Source: Pseudoalteromonas gelatinilytica
Lineage (GTDB): Bacteria; Pseudomonadota; Gammaproteobacteria; Enterobacterales; Alteromonadaceae
Reading direction: 5' to 3'
DNA length: 64,000 nt
NCBI RefSeq assembly: GCF_001641615.1
Contig: NZ_LRRU01000019.1
Coordinates: forward strand, 404,064 to 468,063
Positions within the stretch are counted from its first letter, which is position 1; every line of letters begins with the position of its first letter. Positions 19,931 to 29,137 of this stretch are shown here, piece by piece. The translations under genes and the position numbers were made by a program. The notes below the pieces were generated by a model. That model had not been told where the DNA came from, did no database searches, and was given only the letters and a program-made list of their open reading frames with translations.

Positions 19931-21319
19931 ATGTCGTCACCTATTTTGAACCCTCGCCCTTTTACACCTGAGTTGTTATCACCTGCGGGTAGTTTAAAGA
20001 ATATGCGTTATGCCTTTGCTTATGGTGCAGATGCCGTTTACGCTGGCCAACCTCGTTATAGCCTTCGTGTTCGTAACAATGAGTTTGACTTAGATAACCT
20101 GCAAACCGGTATCAACGAAGCGCATGCGCAAAATAAAAAATTATATGTAGTGTCGAACATTGCTCCTCATAATGCCAAGGTAAAATCGTACTTACGCGAT
20201 ATTGAGCCTGTCATTGAGATGCAGCCAGATGCGCTGATCATGTCAGATCCTGGGCTTATCATGCTAGTGCGTGAGAAATGGCCAGATATGCCGATTCACT
20301 TATCTGTGCAGGCCAATGCGGTGAACTATGCCACAGTGAACTTTTGGGCTCAGCAGGGCATTGAGCGAGTCATTTTATCGCGCGAATTATCGCTTGAAGA
20401 AATCGCTGAAATTCGTGAGCTATGCCCAAATACAGAACTTGAAGTGTTTGTTCACGGTGCACTTTGCATGGCGTACTCTGGCCGTTGTTTGTTATCGGGT
20501 TATATTAATAAACGCGATCCAAACCAAGGAACGTGCACTAATGCATGTCGTTGGAACTACGATGTGAAACCAGGCACCGAAAATGAAACCGGCGAAATGG
20601 TGCATAAAATCGACCCTAAAGCGGTGATCCCAACCCTAGGTGATGGTGCGCCAAGTACCGAAGTATTCATGCTTGAAGAGCAAGGCCGCCCTGGTGAATA
20701 CATGCCTGCTTTTGAAGACGAGCATGGCACTTACATAATGAACTCAAAAGATTTACGTGCAGTTCAATATGTTGATCAACTAACGAAAATGGGCGTGCAT
20801 AGTTTAAAAATTGAAGGCCGTACCAAGTCTTTCTACTATGTTGCTCGTACTGCACAAGTGTATCGTAAAGCCATTGATGATGCCGTTGCTGGTCGTCCAT
20901 TTGACGCAAACTTATTTAAAACTCTTGAGAACTTAGCGCATCGTGGTTATACAGAAGGGTTTTTAAAACGCCACGCACATCAAGACTATCAAAACTATGA
21001 GTATGGTCATTCGGTGTCAGATAAACAGCAGTTTGTGGGTGAAGTATTAGGTCGCAACGATAATGGCTTAGTTGAAATTGATGTGAAAAATAAGTTCTGT
21101 ACTGGTCATTCACTTGAGCTTATGACACCAAAAGGCAACATCAACTTTAAGTTGGATTTTATGGAAAACAAAAAAGGCGAAGCCATTAGCGATGCAAAAG
21201 GTTCTGGCCATATTGTTAAAATTCCTCTGCCAGAAGATATCGATTTAGATCACGCAATTTTGATGCGTAATCTCGATGCCGACCAAGACACCCGCAACCC
21301 ATTCAATAAAGCTAAATAG
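19931..21319 (+). CDS. trhP: tRNA 5-hydroxyuridine synthesis protein TrhP (YegQ), peptidase U32 family
   Basis: 462 residues from the ATG at 19931, preferred because GGAG lies 6 bp upstream; an ATG 15 bp earlier lacks one. The N-terminus (PELLSPAGSLKNMRYAFAYG, GADAVYAGQPRYSLR) is the U32 signature of E. coli YegQ, and the conserved Cys residues are in LCMAYSGRCLLSGY and GTCTNACRW. TrhP forms 5-hydroxyuridine at the wobble position of several tRNAs, using prephenate and needing iron-sulfur proteins. An FNR-like box lies upstream. Confidence 0.93.
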   Translation: MSSPILNPRPFTPELLSPAGSLKNMRYAFAYGADAVYAGQPRYSLRVRNNEFDLDNLQTGINEAHAQNKKLYVVSNIAPHNAKVKSYLRDIEPVIEMQPDALIMSDPGLIMLVREKWPDMPIHLSVQANAVNYATVNFWAQQGIERVILSRELSLEEIAEIRELCPNTELEVFVHGALCMAYSGRCLLSGYINKRDPNQGTCTNACRWNYDVKPGTENETGEMVHKIDPKAVIPTLGDGAPSTEVFMLEEQGRPGEYMPAFEDEHGTYIMNSKDLRAVQYVDQLTKMGVHSLKIEGRTKSFYYVARTAQVYRKAIDDAVAGRPFDANLFKTLENLAHRGYTEGFLKRHAHQDYQNYEYGHSVSDKQQFVGEVLGRNDNGLVEIDVKNKFCTGHSLELMTPKGNINFKLDFMENKKGEAISDAKGSGHIVKIPLPEDIDLDHAILMRNLDADQDTRNPFNKAK

Positions 21320-21322
21320 AAG

Positions 21323-21350
21323 ATGCGCTAAGTCATACTTAGCGCATTTA
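21323..21350 (+). terminator. Terminator after trhP
   Basis: Perfect 11-bp stem ATGCGCTAAGT / ACTTAGCGCAT with a CAT loop and a T-containing tail. The loop and closing bases are the same as in the der terminator at 1571. Confidence 0.8.
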
Positions 21351-21441
21351 CCTCATCTTTTTTGGTATTTCACTGTCGTTATTGGTTATTTTTACTATCC
21401 TTTTTTCTAAGGGTATTAATTAAATATAGTCAAAAGCTATA

Positions 21442-24400
21442 GTGAAATACGTTATTCATCCATCACATCAAAAAGAGCTTTTACACACTGTACCTTATAT
21501 TGCGTTAGGGGTATTGCTGCTGGCTGTTGTTTTGCTACTTGAGCGATTGGGTCTTATTGCTGCTATTCCTTTTTATGTAGCGATGCATACGAGCGTCGAA
21601 TTATTTTCAGTTGTGATCTCGTTTTTAATATTTGCGATTGGTTGGAACACTTGGCACTTCACGAATAACTACAAACTATTACTACTGTCTTGCACCATGT
21701 TGTGCGTTGCTATTTTTGATTCATTACATTTTTTAGCCTTTGATAGCATGCATGACGGCCATGCTGATATGAATCTGGTATTGAGTTTTTGGCTTATTGC
21801 TCGGTTGTTTAATGGGGCTGCATTTTTAATTATTGCGGCAGGAATTTGGGTTAATTATAAACCGTTAAACGCGCGTGCCTTGCTTGCCTCTTTGTTGCTT
21901 TGTTGTTTGACCATCGCAAGCACATTCTTTTACTTTCCTGATTTACTGCCAGAAATTTATATTGAAGGAGTAGGCGGGAGTCATATTAAGTTTTTAATTG
22001 AGCTACTTGTTTTGGGGCTTTACGGTGCCGCCGTCGTCATGTTCGCGACACAGCTTCGTAAACCTAGAGCAAACTTAAACATTGCAGGTAAAACATTAGT
22101 ATGTCTATTAGCTATTTTAAGTGAGGCTTGTTTTGTGATGTTTAATGATGCATCACACACCACCAACACCTTTAACTTTTTTGGGCATGTTTATAAAGGG
22201 CTCACCTACTTTTTACTGTATAAAATTCTCTTTGTTGAAACCGTCACTAAACCGTATGCGGCGCTAGATAACTCTTCTAAGCAGCTTAAAGCAACACTCA
22301 CCGCACTGCCAGACTCGGTTTTTGAGCTTGAAAAAGACGGTACTTTTCGCGAAGTTTTTAGCGATAACTCCGATAGCCATGTGTTTACTAAAGCGATAGT
22401 TGGACAAAATATTAGCAGTATATTTGAAAAATCAGATGCGCAAGATTTTATGCGCACACTCATGGAGGCAAAAAAGTCAGGTGTTTGTTTGGTCAATACC
22501 TTACCTATTAGCGTAAATGGCTGGGTGATTCATTTTGAATTTTCGGTGACCTTGTTTGAGCACGATAATGATGGCCCTACGTATTTGGTAAACGCTCGCG
22601 ATGTGTCAGAGAAAGTTGGGCGTATGGCGGCACTTGCCCAGCAAAGTAAGTTCAATCGGGGTTTATTACACTTAACCGAAATATCGTTTCAAGACGATCA
22701 AGATGTGTTGTTAAATTATGCTGTAAACCAAGCCCTCGAAATTACCAATTGTGATGGTGCGGCTTTGTTTATTTGCAACGAGCTAAAACAGCATGCCTAC
22801 AGTGCTGAGCAAGGCAATCCGTTTGAAGTATGCACTGAAAAATTACAAGCCAAAATAGCAGCAGGAGAAGCTGTCATTGTTAATCGTAAACATGCAAAAG
22901 AATACGGGTTACCAAGTGACTCTAACTCATTGTTAGTGGTGCCAGTGATACGCCATAGTCAATGTCATATGGCCATTATTTTGCAGCATCAAACCAAGGT
23001 GTTTAGTGTGCAAGATAAAAACATGCTAACGGTTTGGGCTGAGTCAGTGTGGCAATGGTTTCATAAAATTAATTTAAACAAACGCATGCATATTTTGTCT
23101 CAAGCGGTTGAGCAAAATCCACACCCCATTATGTTTACCAATACTGATGCAAAAATTGAATATATGAATCGCGCATATCTTGATATGTGTCAGTACGAGT
23201 ATGATGAACTAATAGGCCAGAGCCCGCATAAAATCAGTGCCGGGCAAACTGAACCTGCTGTTTATCAAGCTATGTGGGAGCATCTAAATAATCACAAAGC
23301 CTGGGTGGGTGCTTTGGTTAACATGACTAAGCACGGTAAAGTGATTGTTGAGCAAACGACCATTTACCCAATAATGGATAAACAAGGGAAAGTCAGTAAC
23401 TACATTTCGTTTCAGCATGATGTGACTAAAGAAGTCGAAAGTGAAACCCTCATACATCAACTTTCTTATTTTGATCAGCTAACTGGGCTTGCAAACCAAG
23501 ACAAGTTGCAGATGGAATTTGAACAAACCATTAAGCTTCAAGCAGATACAAAAGCAGCCTTTATTTTAATTGGGTTGGATAACTTTAAGATTCTCAATAA
23601 AGCATTGGGAATGGCGAGTTGCAACCTTGTGCTACAAACCTTGAGTGCGCGAATTTGTAATTTCATGGGTGAGGATATTATGGTTGCACGGCTGCAAGGC
23701 GACCGCTTTGCATTTATTACGCCTTATACCTCCACCGGCGCTATAAATAAGAGCAGCCACGATCTATTAAGGGTGATCAGTGAGCCACTTACGATAAATG
23801 ATGAACTCATTGTTGTTACGGCATCCGTGGGGGTTGCTCTGTATCCGATGGATGGCAAAGAATTTGAGCCGCTACTGCAAAAAGCAGAATCAGCGATGTT
23901 TGAGGTTAAACGGCAGGGTAGAAACAATGCGTTATTTTACGCCGAAGAAATGAATAAATCTGGCCTTAGGCAATTACAAATCATCAATGCTCTTAATTTT
24001 GCCCTTGAAAATAATGAGCTTTATTTAGTTTTTCAACCACAAATAGATATAGCCTCAGGCGCTGTGGTGGCTGTTGAAGTATTATTACGCTGGAACAGCG
24101 AAACTCTAGGCAATGTATCACCTGCTGAATTTATACCTATTGCTGAAAGCAGTGGCCGCATTAGCGAAATTGATGACTGGGTATTCGAAAATACCGTGAA
24201 AACAATTCGCCAGTGGCAAGATGACAACATGCCTCCAATTACTTTTGCAATAAATCTATCGGCAACGAAGTTTGTTAAAAAACAGCTGCTTGGTGATTTA
24301 ATTTCGGTGTTGCAAACTTATTCTATTGAGCCAGAATGTATTGAACTTGAGTTAACGGAAACCATTGCTATTGGGAATCCTAAATTTGCATTAAACACGA

Positions 24401-24768
24401 TTACAAAACTACGTGAAGCAGGGTTTAAAATGTCGATTGATGACTTTGGCACAGGCTATTCGTCAATGAATTACTTAAAAGACTTTGCTCTCGATAAGCT
24501 AAAAATCGACAAATCATTTATTGATGATTTAGAAAACCCCAGCGATGCTGATAAAGCAATTGTTAAAGCCATGATTGATTTAGCCAGTGCGTTAAATATG
24601 GAGTCAATTGCTGAAGGCGTTGAAAGCGAGCAGCAGCTGAACATACTTAAAGAGCTTGAATGCTCTCAAGTACAAGGCTATTACTTTAGTAAGCCCCTGC
24701 CAATTAAAGTGCTGTACGAATTTGTGACCGATAAGCAATCTGATCTGGCTTCAATTAGCAAGTCATAA
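21442..24768 (+). CDS. MASE3-PAS-GAF-PAS-GGDEF-EAL c-di-GMP signalling protein
   Basis: 1108 residues starting with GTG. The N-terminal ~265 residues form about eight membrane spans of the MASE3 sensor type (ELFSVVISFLIFAIGWN). PAS, GAF and a second PAS domain follow (IMFTNTDAKIEYMNRAYLDM). The GGDEF signature is degenerate (LQGDRF near residue 750), so cyclase activity is doubtful. The EAL domain keeps the key features (EVLLRW near 879, NLSATKF, ELTET, DDFGTGYSS, LKIDKSFI, AEGVE). Most likely a membrane-bound c-di-GMP phosphodiesterase tuned by its sensors, perhaps with GTP binding by the GGDEF remnant. It has no co-directional partner. Confidence 0.92.
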   Translation: MKYVIHPSHQKELLHTVPYIALGVLLLAVVLLLERLGLIAAIPFYVAMHTSVELFSVVISFLIFAIGWNTWHFTNNYKLLLLSCTMLCVAIFDSLHFLAFDSMHDGHADMNLVLSFWLIARLFNGAAFLIIAAGIWVNYKPLNARALLASLLLCCLTIASTFFYFPDLLPEIYIEGVGGSHIKFLIELLVLGLYGAAVVMFATQLRKPRANLNIAGKTLVCLLAILSEACFVMFNDASHTTNTFNFFGHVYKGLTYFLLYKILFVETVTKPYAALDNSSKQLKATLTALPDSVFELEKDGTFREVFSDNSDSHVFTKAIVGQNISSIFEKSDAQDFMRTLMEAKKSGVCLVNTLPISVNGWVIHFEFSVTLFEHDNDGPTYLVNARDVSEKVGRMAALAQQSKFNRGLLHLTEISFQDDQDVLLNYAVNQALEITNCDGAALFICNELKQHAYSAEQGNPFEVCTEKLQAKIAAGEAVIVNRKHAKEYGLPSDSNSLLVVPVIRHSQCHMAIILQHQTKVFSVQDKNMLTVWAESVWQWFHKINLNKRMHILSQAVEQNPHPIMFTNTDAKIEYMNRAYLDMCQYEYDELIGQSPHKISAGQTEPAVYQAMWEHLNNHKAWVGALVNMTKHGKVIVEQTTIYPIMDKQGKVSNYISFQHDVTKEVESETLIHQLSYFDQLTGLANQDKLQMEFEQTIKLQADTKAAFILIGLDNFKILNKALGMASCNLVLQTLSARICNFMGEDIMVARLQGDRFAFITPYTSTGAINKSSHDLLRVISEPLTINDELIVVTASVGVALYPMDGKEFEPLLQKAESAMFEVKRQGRNNALFYAEEMNKSGLRQLQIINALNFALENNELYLVFQPQIDIASGAVVAVEVLLRWNSETLGNVSPAEFIPIAESSGRISEIDDWVFENTVKTIRQWQDDNMPPITFAINLSATKFVKKQLLGDLISVLQTYSIEPECIELELTETIAIGNPKFALNTITKLREAGFKMSIDDFGTGYSSMNYLKDFALDKLKIDKSFIDDLENPSDADKAIVKAMIDLASALNMESIAEGVESEQQLNILKELECSQVQGYYFSKPLPIKVLYEFVTDKQSDLASISKS

Positions 24769-24777
24769 CACGCTTAT

Positions 24778-25683
24778 TTAAATCTGTTGTTGTCTTAACC
24801 TTTGCATATCTTTTTGCGGAGGCAGGCCAAATAAACGGCTGTACTCGCGACTAAATTGCGAAGGGCTTTCGTAACCGACCACACCACTTGCTTGACCAGC
24901 ATCAAGACCATTGATCAGCATTTGATCGCGAGCTTCTTGTAAACGTAAGGTTTTTAAATACTGCAATGGGCTGGTGCCAGTAATGGTTTTAAAGTGCTGG
25001 CGAAATGTTGATGAGCTCATATGCGCTTGTTTTGCTAACTCGTCAATTTGTACTGGACGCATAAAGTTGGTTTTAAGCCAGCTCACAACTCTAACGATAT
25101 GACTACTTGGTGACCCCTCTGATGCCAGTTTTCTAAGGTGAGGCCCATGAGATCCCTGTAAAAGGCGAATAACAATTTCTTTCATGAGTAATGGCTGTAA
25201 GCCGTCGCGAAGTGCAGGGTTATATTCAAGCTCAAATAACCGAGTGAGTGCATCTGTTAGGCCTGCATCGATATTATGAATAGAAATCGGCTCAAACGTT
25301 TCGTTGCGTGATTGCTTTGGCAGTTTAAGTTCTGCGGCTGTTTGCAAAATTAAGTTGTAATCAAGCTTTAGCACCATGGCAACAAATGGCTGGTGGCGTG
25401 TTGCTTCGGTCACATGGGATACCACAGGTAAGTCGAAAGTGGTTAACATGGTTTGCCCACCAGAGCAGGGCAGTACACTGTTTTCAACTGAAAGCATTTT
25501 TGCACCTTGTAGCACCACTGCAAGGCTTAATGTGTAAATACAATGCAAGGGGTCGGTTGGTGCGTTACGAATGTGCAATGTGAGCTCTGGCGTATGAGAG
25601 GTAATATCACCCGCTTTATTAGCGAATAACATAATCTTTTGCGCGAGTGGCTTAGCAATCTCTTGATGGTTGGTGTCTATCAT
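24778..25683 (-). CDS. AraC-family transcriptional regulator
   Basis: 301 residues: an AraC_N-type sensor domain in the first ~190 (TSHTPELTLHIRNAPTDP) and two C-terminal helix-turn-helix motifs (IDELAKQAHMSSSTFRQHFKTITG and AGQASGVVGYESPSQFSREYSRLFG). It lies 15 bp after the flavodoxin-like gene and is the last of four minus-strand genes (two alpha/beta hydrolases, flavodoxin, regulator). It probably controls that unit in response to a small molecule. This AraC_N subfamily often sits beside oxidoreductases and hydrolases. Confidence 0.9.
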   Translation of the reverse strand: MIDTNHQEIAKPLAQKIMLFANKAGDITSHTPELTLHIRNAPTDPLHCIYTLSLAVVLQGAKMLSVENSVLPCSGGQTMLTTFDLPVVSHVTEATRHQPFVAMVLKLDYNLILQTAAELKLPKQSRNETFEPISIHNIDAGLTDALTRLFELEYNPALRDGLQPLLMKEIVIRLLQGSHGPHLRKLASEGSPSSHIVRVVSWLKTNFMRPVQIDELAKQAHMSSSTFRQHFKTITGTSPLQYLKTLRLQEARDQMLINGLDAGQASGVVGYESPSQFSREYSRLFGLPPQKDMQRLRQQQI

Positions 25684-25698
25684 GTTTAAAACTCACGG

Positions 25699-26319
25699 TT
25701 AGTTATCTTGGCTGTCAAATTTATCAAGCATATCTTGGCTACTAATTTGAGAGCCCATACGGCCACGATTCACGTACCTGTGAGAAAACGTTTTTGCGCC
25801 ATTTGCCCGAACCAGCTTTTCAAAATCATCAATAAAATGCTGTTCGAACTTACTATTAAAGGTATTAAATAAAATCACATTTTTACCTGAAAAGTCATTA
25901 TTTTTTGCAAACTGCCAAATCGGTGGGGCAGGGCTATAAAGCCAAATAGGCGAGCCTAAATAAATGGTGTGATACTTTTCAAGGTTTATATTGCTCGGGG
26001 TAATTGTTGCTACGTTGCTTCTGGCATCATTGAGAGCAGCTATCCAACCAGGAATACCTAGTTCGTAATCGGTAGCCGTTATCTCAAACAGCTCCGCGTT
26101 ATGCTTTTGCGCTATGTGATCTGCTAAAACCCCAGTATTCCCAGAGCGAGAAAAAACCACGACGGCTGTTTTGGCATCAAGCGTGATTCTCGGCTCCGCA
26201 TTGTGTAGACGTAAGCTGTTTTTAGCATGCTGTGATTTCTCAGTTTGTGTGACCCAAATGGCAAGAGATAAAAGCCCTAATATTACAACTGCGAGTATTA
26301 TAAATAGCCATTTAATCAT
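25699..26319 (-). CDS. Membrane-anchored flavodoxin-like protein
   Basis: The start at 26319 was chosen because AGGAG lies 9 bp before it; an upstream ATG in frame would place that site inside the gene. It has an N-terminal membrane segment (MIKWLFIILAVVILGLLSLA), then a flavodoxin fold with the phosphate-binding loop VVFSRSGNTGVLADHI near residues 55-70 and IYLGSPIWLYSPAPPIW. The C-terminus lies in the cytoplasm if the anchor is N-in. Likely an NAD(P)H- or quinone-linked flavin reductase. The partner is unknown. Confidence 0.85.
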   Translation of the reverse strand: MIKWLFIILAVVILGLLSLAIWVTQTEKSQHAKNSLRLHNAEPRITLDAKTAVVVFSRSGNTGVLADHIAQKHNAELFEITATDYELGIPGWIAALNDARSNVATITPSNINLEKYHTIYLGSPIWLYSPAPPIWQFAKNNDFSGKNVILFNTFNSKFEQHFIDDFEKLVRANGAKTFSHRYVNRGRMGSQISSQDMLDKFDSQDN

Positions 26320-26363
26320 TGTGTTAACTCCTAAAATCACAAATTCAAATCAACAACAAAAGT

Positions 26364-26391
26364 AAGTTAGGCCAAGCATGAGGCCTAACTT
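26364..26391 (-). terminator. Hairpin terminator between hydrolase and flavodoxin genes
   Basis: 10-bp perfect stem AAGTTAGGCC / GGCCTAACTT with an 8-base loop and T-rich flanks on both sides. It probably ends most transcripts from the hydrolase genes. Confidence 0.7.
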
Positions 26392-26427
26392 CTTTGTTTT
26401 ATGCATGCTCAGCTTACAAGTGCCTTT

Positions 26428-27363
26428 TTATAAATGCTTGGTTAAAAAAGGCAGTATTTGCTGCATCGCTAACGCAACTGGTTCAGGCTTATCGTACAGG
26501 TCATAGTGCGACCAATCTTCTAGTTCAACGAGTTGTCTGTCTTTTGATGCAAATGATTTTCCGTAAATTTCTTTACCGTCACGGTATGCACCAAATGCTC
26601 CTACTTTTTGACCAATTACAGCCATCATAGGTTGAGTCATTAATGTTTCGGCAAACGCGAAAGCATCCCAAGTGAGGGTTTTTTGTGCATGAGAAAATAA
26701 CATACGTGTTGCGCCACCTTCGCTTTGACCACGCGGTGTTTTGTAGTAATCAGTCGCTTCGAAAACATCACGTTCAGTCAGGCCATTGTCGCGGGCAAAC
26801 TCAATGCTTGGTGGGAGTAATTCGTTTACTTGTAAGTCACCACCAAGTGCTTCAGCAGTACGTTGTGCCGCCATCGCTTCAAGTGCGCCGACTGGGTTAA
26901 ACTCGGTGAATGCTTCTCTAAATAGACGACCTAAATTAACTGGCGTAATGCCGACAACGGCTTTTACGCGTTTTTCAGTCAGTGCTGAGTTAAGTACATA
27001 AGCACCCCCACCACATACCCCAATGCTGCCAATGCGCTCGTTATCGACATAAGGGAGTGTCACCGCATAATCAATAACATGGCTAATATCTTCAACACGT
27101 TGTGATGGGTTTTCAATAAAGCGAGGTGTACCGCCAGATTGACCTTGATAGCTGGCATCGAAGGCAATAACCACATAACCCGCTTCAGCAAGTGCTTTAC
27201 CATATACACTACTTGAGGTTTGTTCTTTACAGCTACCAAATGGGTGAACACTGATCATGGTTGGGTAGGTTTTTGACTCATCAAAATTAGCAGGTGTTAA
27301 GACAAGTGCTGAGATAGCCCACGCCATATCGTGGTTTTGAATACTAACTGTTTGAATGTTCAT
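26428..27363 (-). CDS. Alpha/beta hydrolase (dienelactone-hydrolase-like), copy 1
   Basis: 311 residues, an alpha/beta hydrolase without signal peptide. Features: PTMISVHPFGSCKEQTS (oxyanion region), FDASYQGQSGGTPRF, nucleophile elbow IGVCGGGAYVLNSAL where the usual GxSxG has Cys (GVCGGG), and a C-terminal DWSHYDLYDKPEPVA with the catalytic His. Cys in place of Ser is as in dienelactone hydrolase. It is paralogous to the next gene over its whole length (same elbow, same NPSQRVEDISHVIDYAVTLPYVDN layout). The substrate is unknown. Confidence 0.88.
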   Translation of the reverse strand: MNIQTVSIQNHDMAWAISALVLTPANFDESKTYPTMISVHPFGSCKEQTSSSVYGKALAEAGYVVIAFDASYQGQSGGTPRFIENPSQRVEDISHVIDYAVTLPYVDNERIGSIGVCGGGAYVLNSALTEKRVKAVVGITPVNLGRLFREAFTEFNPVGALEAMAAQRTAEALGGDLQVNELLPPSIEFARDNGLTERDVFEATDYYKTPRGQSEGGATRMLFSHAQKTLTWDAFAFAETLMTQPMMAVIGQKVGAFGAYRDGKEIYGKSFASKDRQLVELEDWSHYDLYDKPEPVALAMQQILPFLTKHL

Positions 27364-27420
27364 GTTTGCTCCTAAATGCTTTTAGTAATGAGCCCTGTTC
27401 GGGCTCATACAGATCAATAA

Positions 27421-28335
27421 TTACAGGTTGCTTGTAAAGAAAGGGGCTAATACGCTGATGGCTTCAGTGATTTCACTTTCGCCATCGTATAAATCCATGT
27501 GGTTTGCACCTTCAACGATGTACATGTTTTTGCTGCTTGATGCTGCGCGCGCCATTAGGTCATCGCTCATCCACTTGCTGCCTGCATTGCTGCCGACGAC
27601 GGTCAGTAATGGTTGTGTTAAAAATGCCTCAGCTTTAAAGAAAGCATCATAAGTGATGATTTGATTTAAGCTGCGTGCAGTCGCAAAACCCGGTGCAGTG
27701 CAATAAGCTGCGCGGTCTGTGTGGTAGTATTCCCACGCTTGGCGAAGCTCTTCGTTTGGTGCATCTTCTTCTTTCAGCGGTGCCATTGGAATAGTCGCAA
27801 TGTCGTTACCACTTGCATCCGATGTGCGAGAATCAGAGCCAGCTTGGATATATGGGATAGCGTCGCTGTCTTTTACATTGTTATCCCAGCCATTACGGAA
27901 CATTTGGCCAATATTTACCATGCTTACTGTGCCAACGGCTTTAATACGGCGGTCGTTAATTGCAGCATTTGCGGTGTAACCTGCCCCTGCACAGATACCC
28001 ATTGCGCCAATGCGATCATTATCTACATAAGGTAAGGTCGTTAAGTAATCGATTACTGCACTCACATCCTCGGTACGAACATGTGGGTTTTCAAGTTGGC
28101 GTGGCTCGCCAGTGCTTTCACCTTGGTAAGATGCATCGTACGCAATAGCGACAAAACCTTGCTCAGCTAGTTTACGTGCGTAAGTCCCTGCTGTTTGCTC
28201 TTTAACACCACCACCTGGGTGCGATACGACAACGGCTGGGTAGGTTTTTGTTTCATCAAAATCAGCAGGTAAATTTAATAAGCCAGCGATAGTAATATCT
28301 AAACCGTTAGTGTTTGGAAAAGTAACTTTGTTCAT
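27421..28335 (-). CDS. Alpha/beta hydrolase (dienelactone-hydrolase-like), copy 2
   Basis: 304 residues, tandem paralogue of the downstream gene. It has VVVSHPGGGVKEQTAG, AYDASYQGESTGEPRQL, the elbow MGICAGAGYTANAA (Cys nucleophile) and the catalytic-His region GANHMDLYDGESEI. These cytoplasmic enzymes cleave small esters or lactones, and this pair probably arose by local duplication. A small hairpin (ATGAGCCC/GGGCTCAT, 27388-27408) lies between the two genes and could tune their ratio. The promoter should lie in 28336-28450. Confidence 0.88.
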   Translation of the reverse strand: MNKVTFPNTNGLDITIAGLLNLPADFDETKTYPAVVVSHPGGGVKEQTAGTYARKLAEQGFVAIAYDASYQGESTGEPRQLENPHVRTEDVSAVIDYLTTLPYVDNDRIGAMGICAGAGYTANAAINDRRIKAVGTVSMVNIGQMFRNGWDNNVKDSDAIPYIQAGSDSRTSDASGNDIATIPMAPLKEEDAPNEELRQAWEYYHTDRAAYCTAPGFATARSLNQIITYDAFFKAEAFLTQPLLTVVGSNAGSKWMSDDLMARAASSSKNMYIVEGANHMDLYDGESEITEAISVLAPFFTSNL

Positions 28336-28722
28336 GAGCGTAAATCCTCTTTGGGTTAATAAGTAAGGACAGAGACTATTCTCGATTGCAGAGCTGTTTG
28401 CTTTGCGTCCTTGATTGAGATTAAGTATAGAAGTCGGCTGAAACGAATGTTTGCCTAAAATGACAGGGTGTTTGTCTAAAATGCCGAAAAAGCCCTATGG
28501 CAGGCAATCGGAAAATGACCAGAATAGATTAAGAATTTACTTAATCGCTTGAAATGGTGGGGTTTGCAGGGTGTTTAGAGTACTTGTTCTACATGATGAT
28601 AATGATGAGATTTTATTTCTAAAATCGAAATGCCGCTTGCTTTATAAGTATAAGGCTCGCTATGAAGCTATTATTGCCTATTTTTATTGCTGTAAGCCAA
28701 TTAATAGGCAGTGTAACGACGC
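28336..28722. other. 387-bp intergenic region
   Basis: Upstream of the hydrolase pair and downstream of the Rrf2 gene. I see no ORF with a ribosome binding site, no strong hairpin and no repeat. Confidence 0.5.
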
Positions 28723-29136
28723 TTATTTTTTAAATTGACTGGCAAGCTCTGCAAGCGACACTTCAGCAAAACGTTTTAATAACAGGGCTTCTGCGTCATC
28801 CATCGCATTTTGCAGGGCGCTGTTCACTGCATGTTCGATAGGGCAGTTGCTGTGCTCATCGGTTAGACCAATGACAAACAGGTTCTTTTCGCCAAGCGCT
28901 TGGTGAATATCAAATAAGGTGATGTCTGTTAAGGGAGTGGCCAGTAGCCAGCCGCCATTGTGACCTTTGATTGCCGATACATAACCTGCTTGACGCAGTA
29001 ACGCCATAGTACGGCGCACGACCACTGGGTTGGTCATTAACATGTTTGCTAATGTCTCTGATGTAACAGGGTGGTTGTAGCTGTCTAAATGGATCAGCAC
29101 ATGTAAAACCCGTGATAGTCGGCTGTCTTTTCTCAT
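28723..29136 (-). CDS. Rrf2-family transcriptional regulator
   Basis: 137 residues with the Rrf2 winged helix (RLSRVLHVLIHLD, TSETLANMLMTNPVVVRRTMALLRQAGYV, KGHNGGWLL). The region that carries three iron-sulfur Cys in IscR/NsrR has only one (NCPIEHAVNSAL), so cluster binding is unlikely; it resembles YwnA/CymR-type members. It follows the EamA transporter by one base, so the two are translated from one message, and it probably represses that unit. Confidence 0.88.
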   Translation of the reverse strand: MRKDSRLSRVLHVLIHLDSYNHPVTSETLANMLMTNPVVVRRTMALLRQAGYVSAIKGHNGGWLLATPLTDITLFDIHQALGEKNLFVIGLTDEHSNCPIEHAVNSALQNAMDDAEALLLKRFAEVSLAELASQFKK

Positions 29137-29137
29137 C

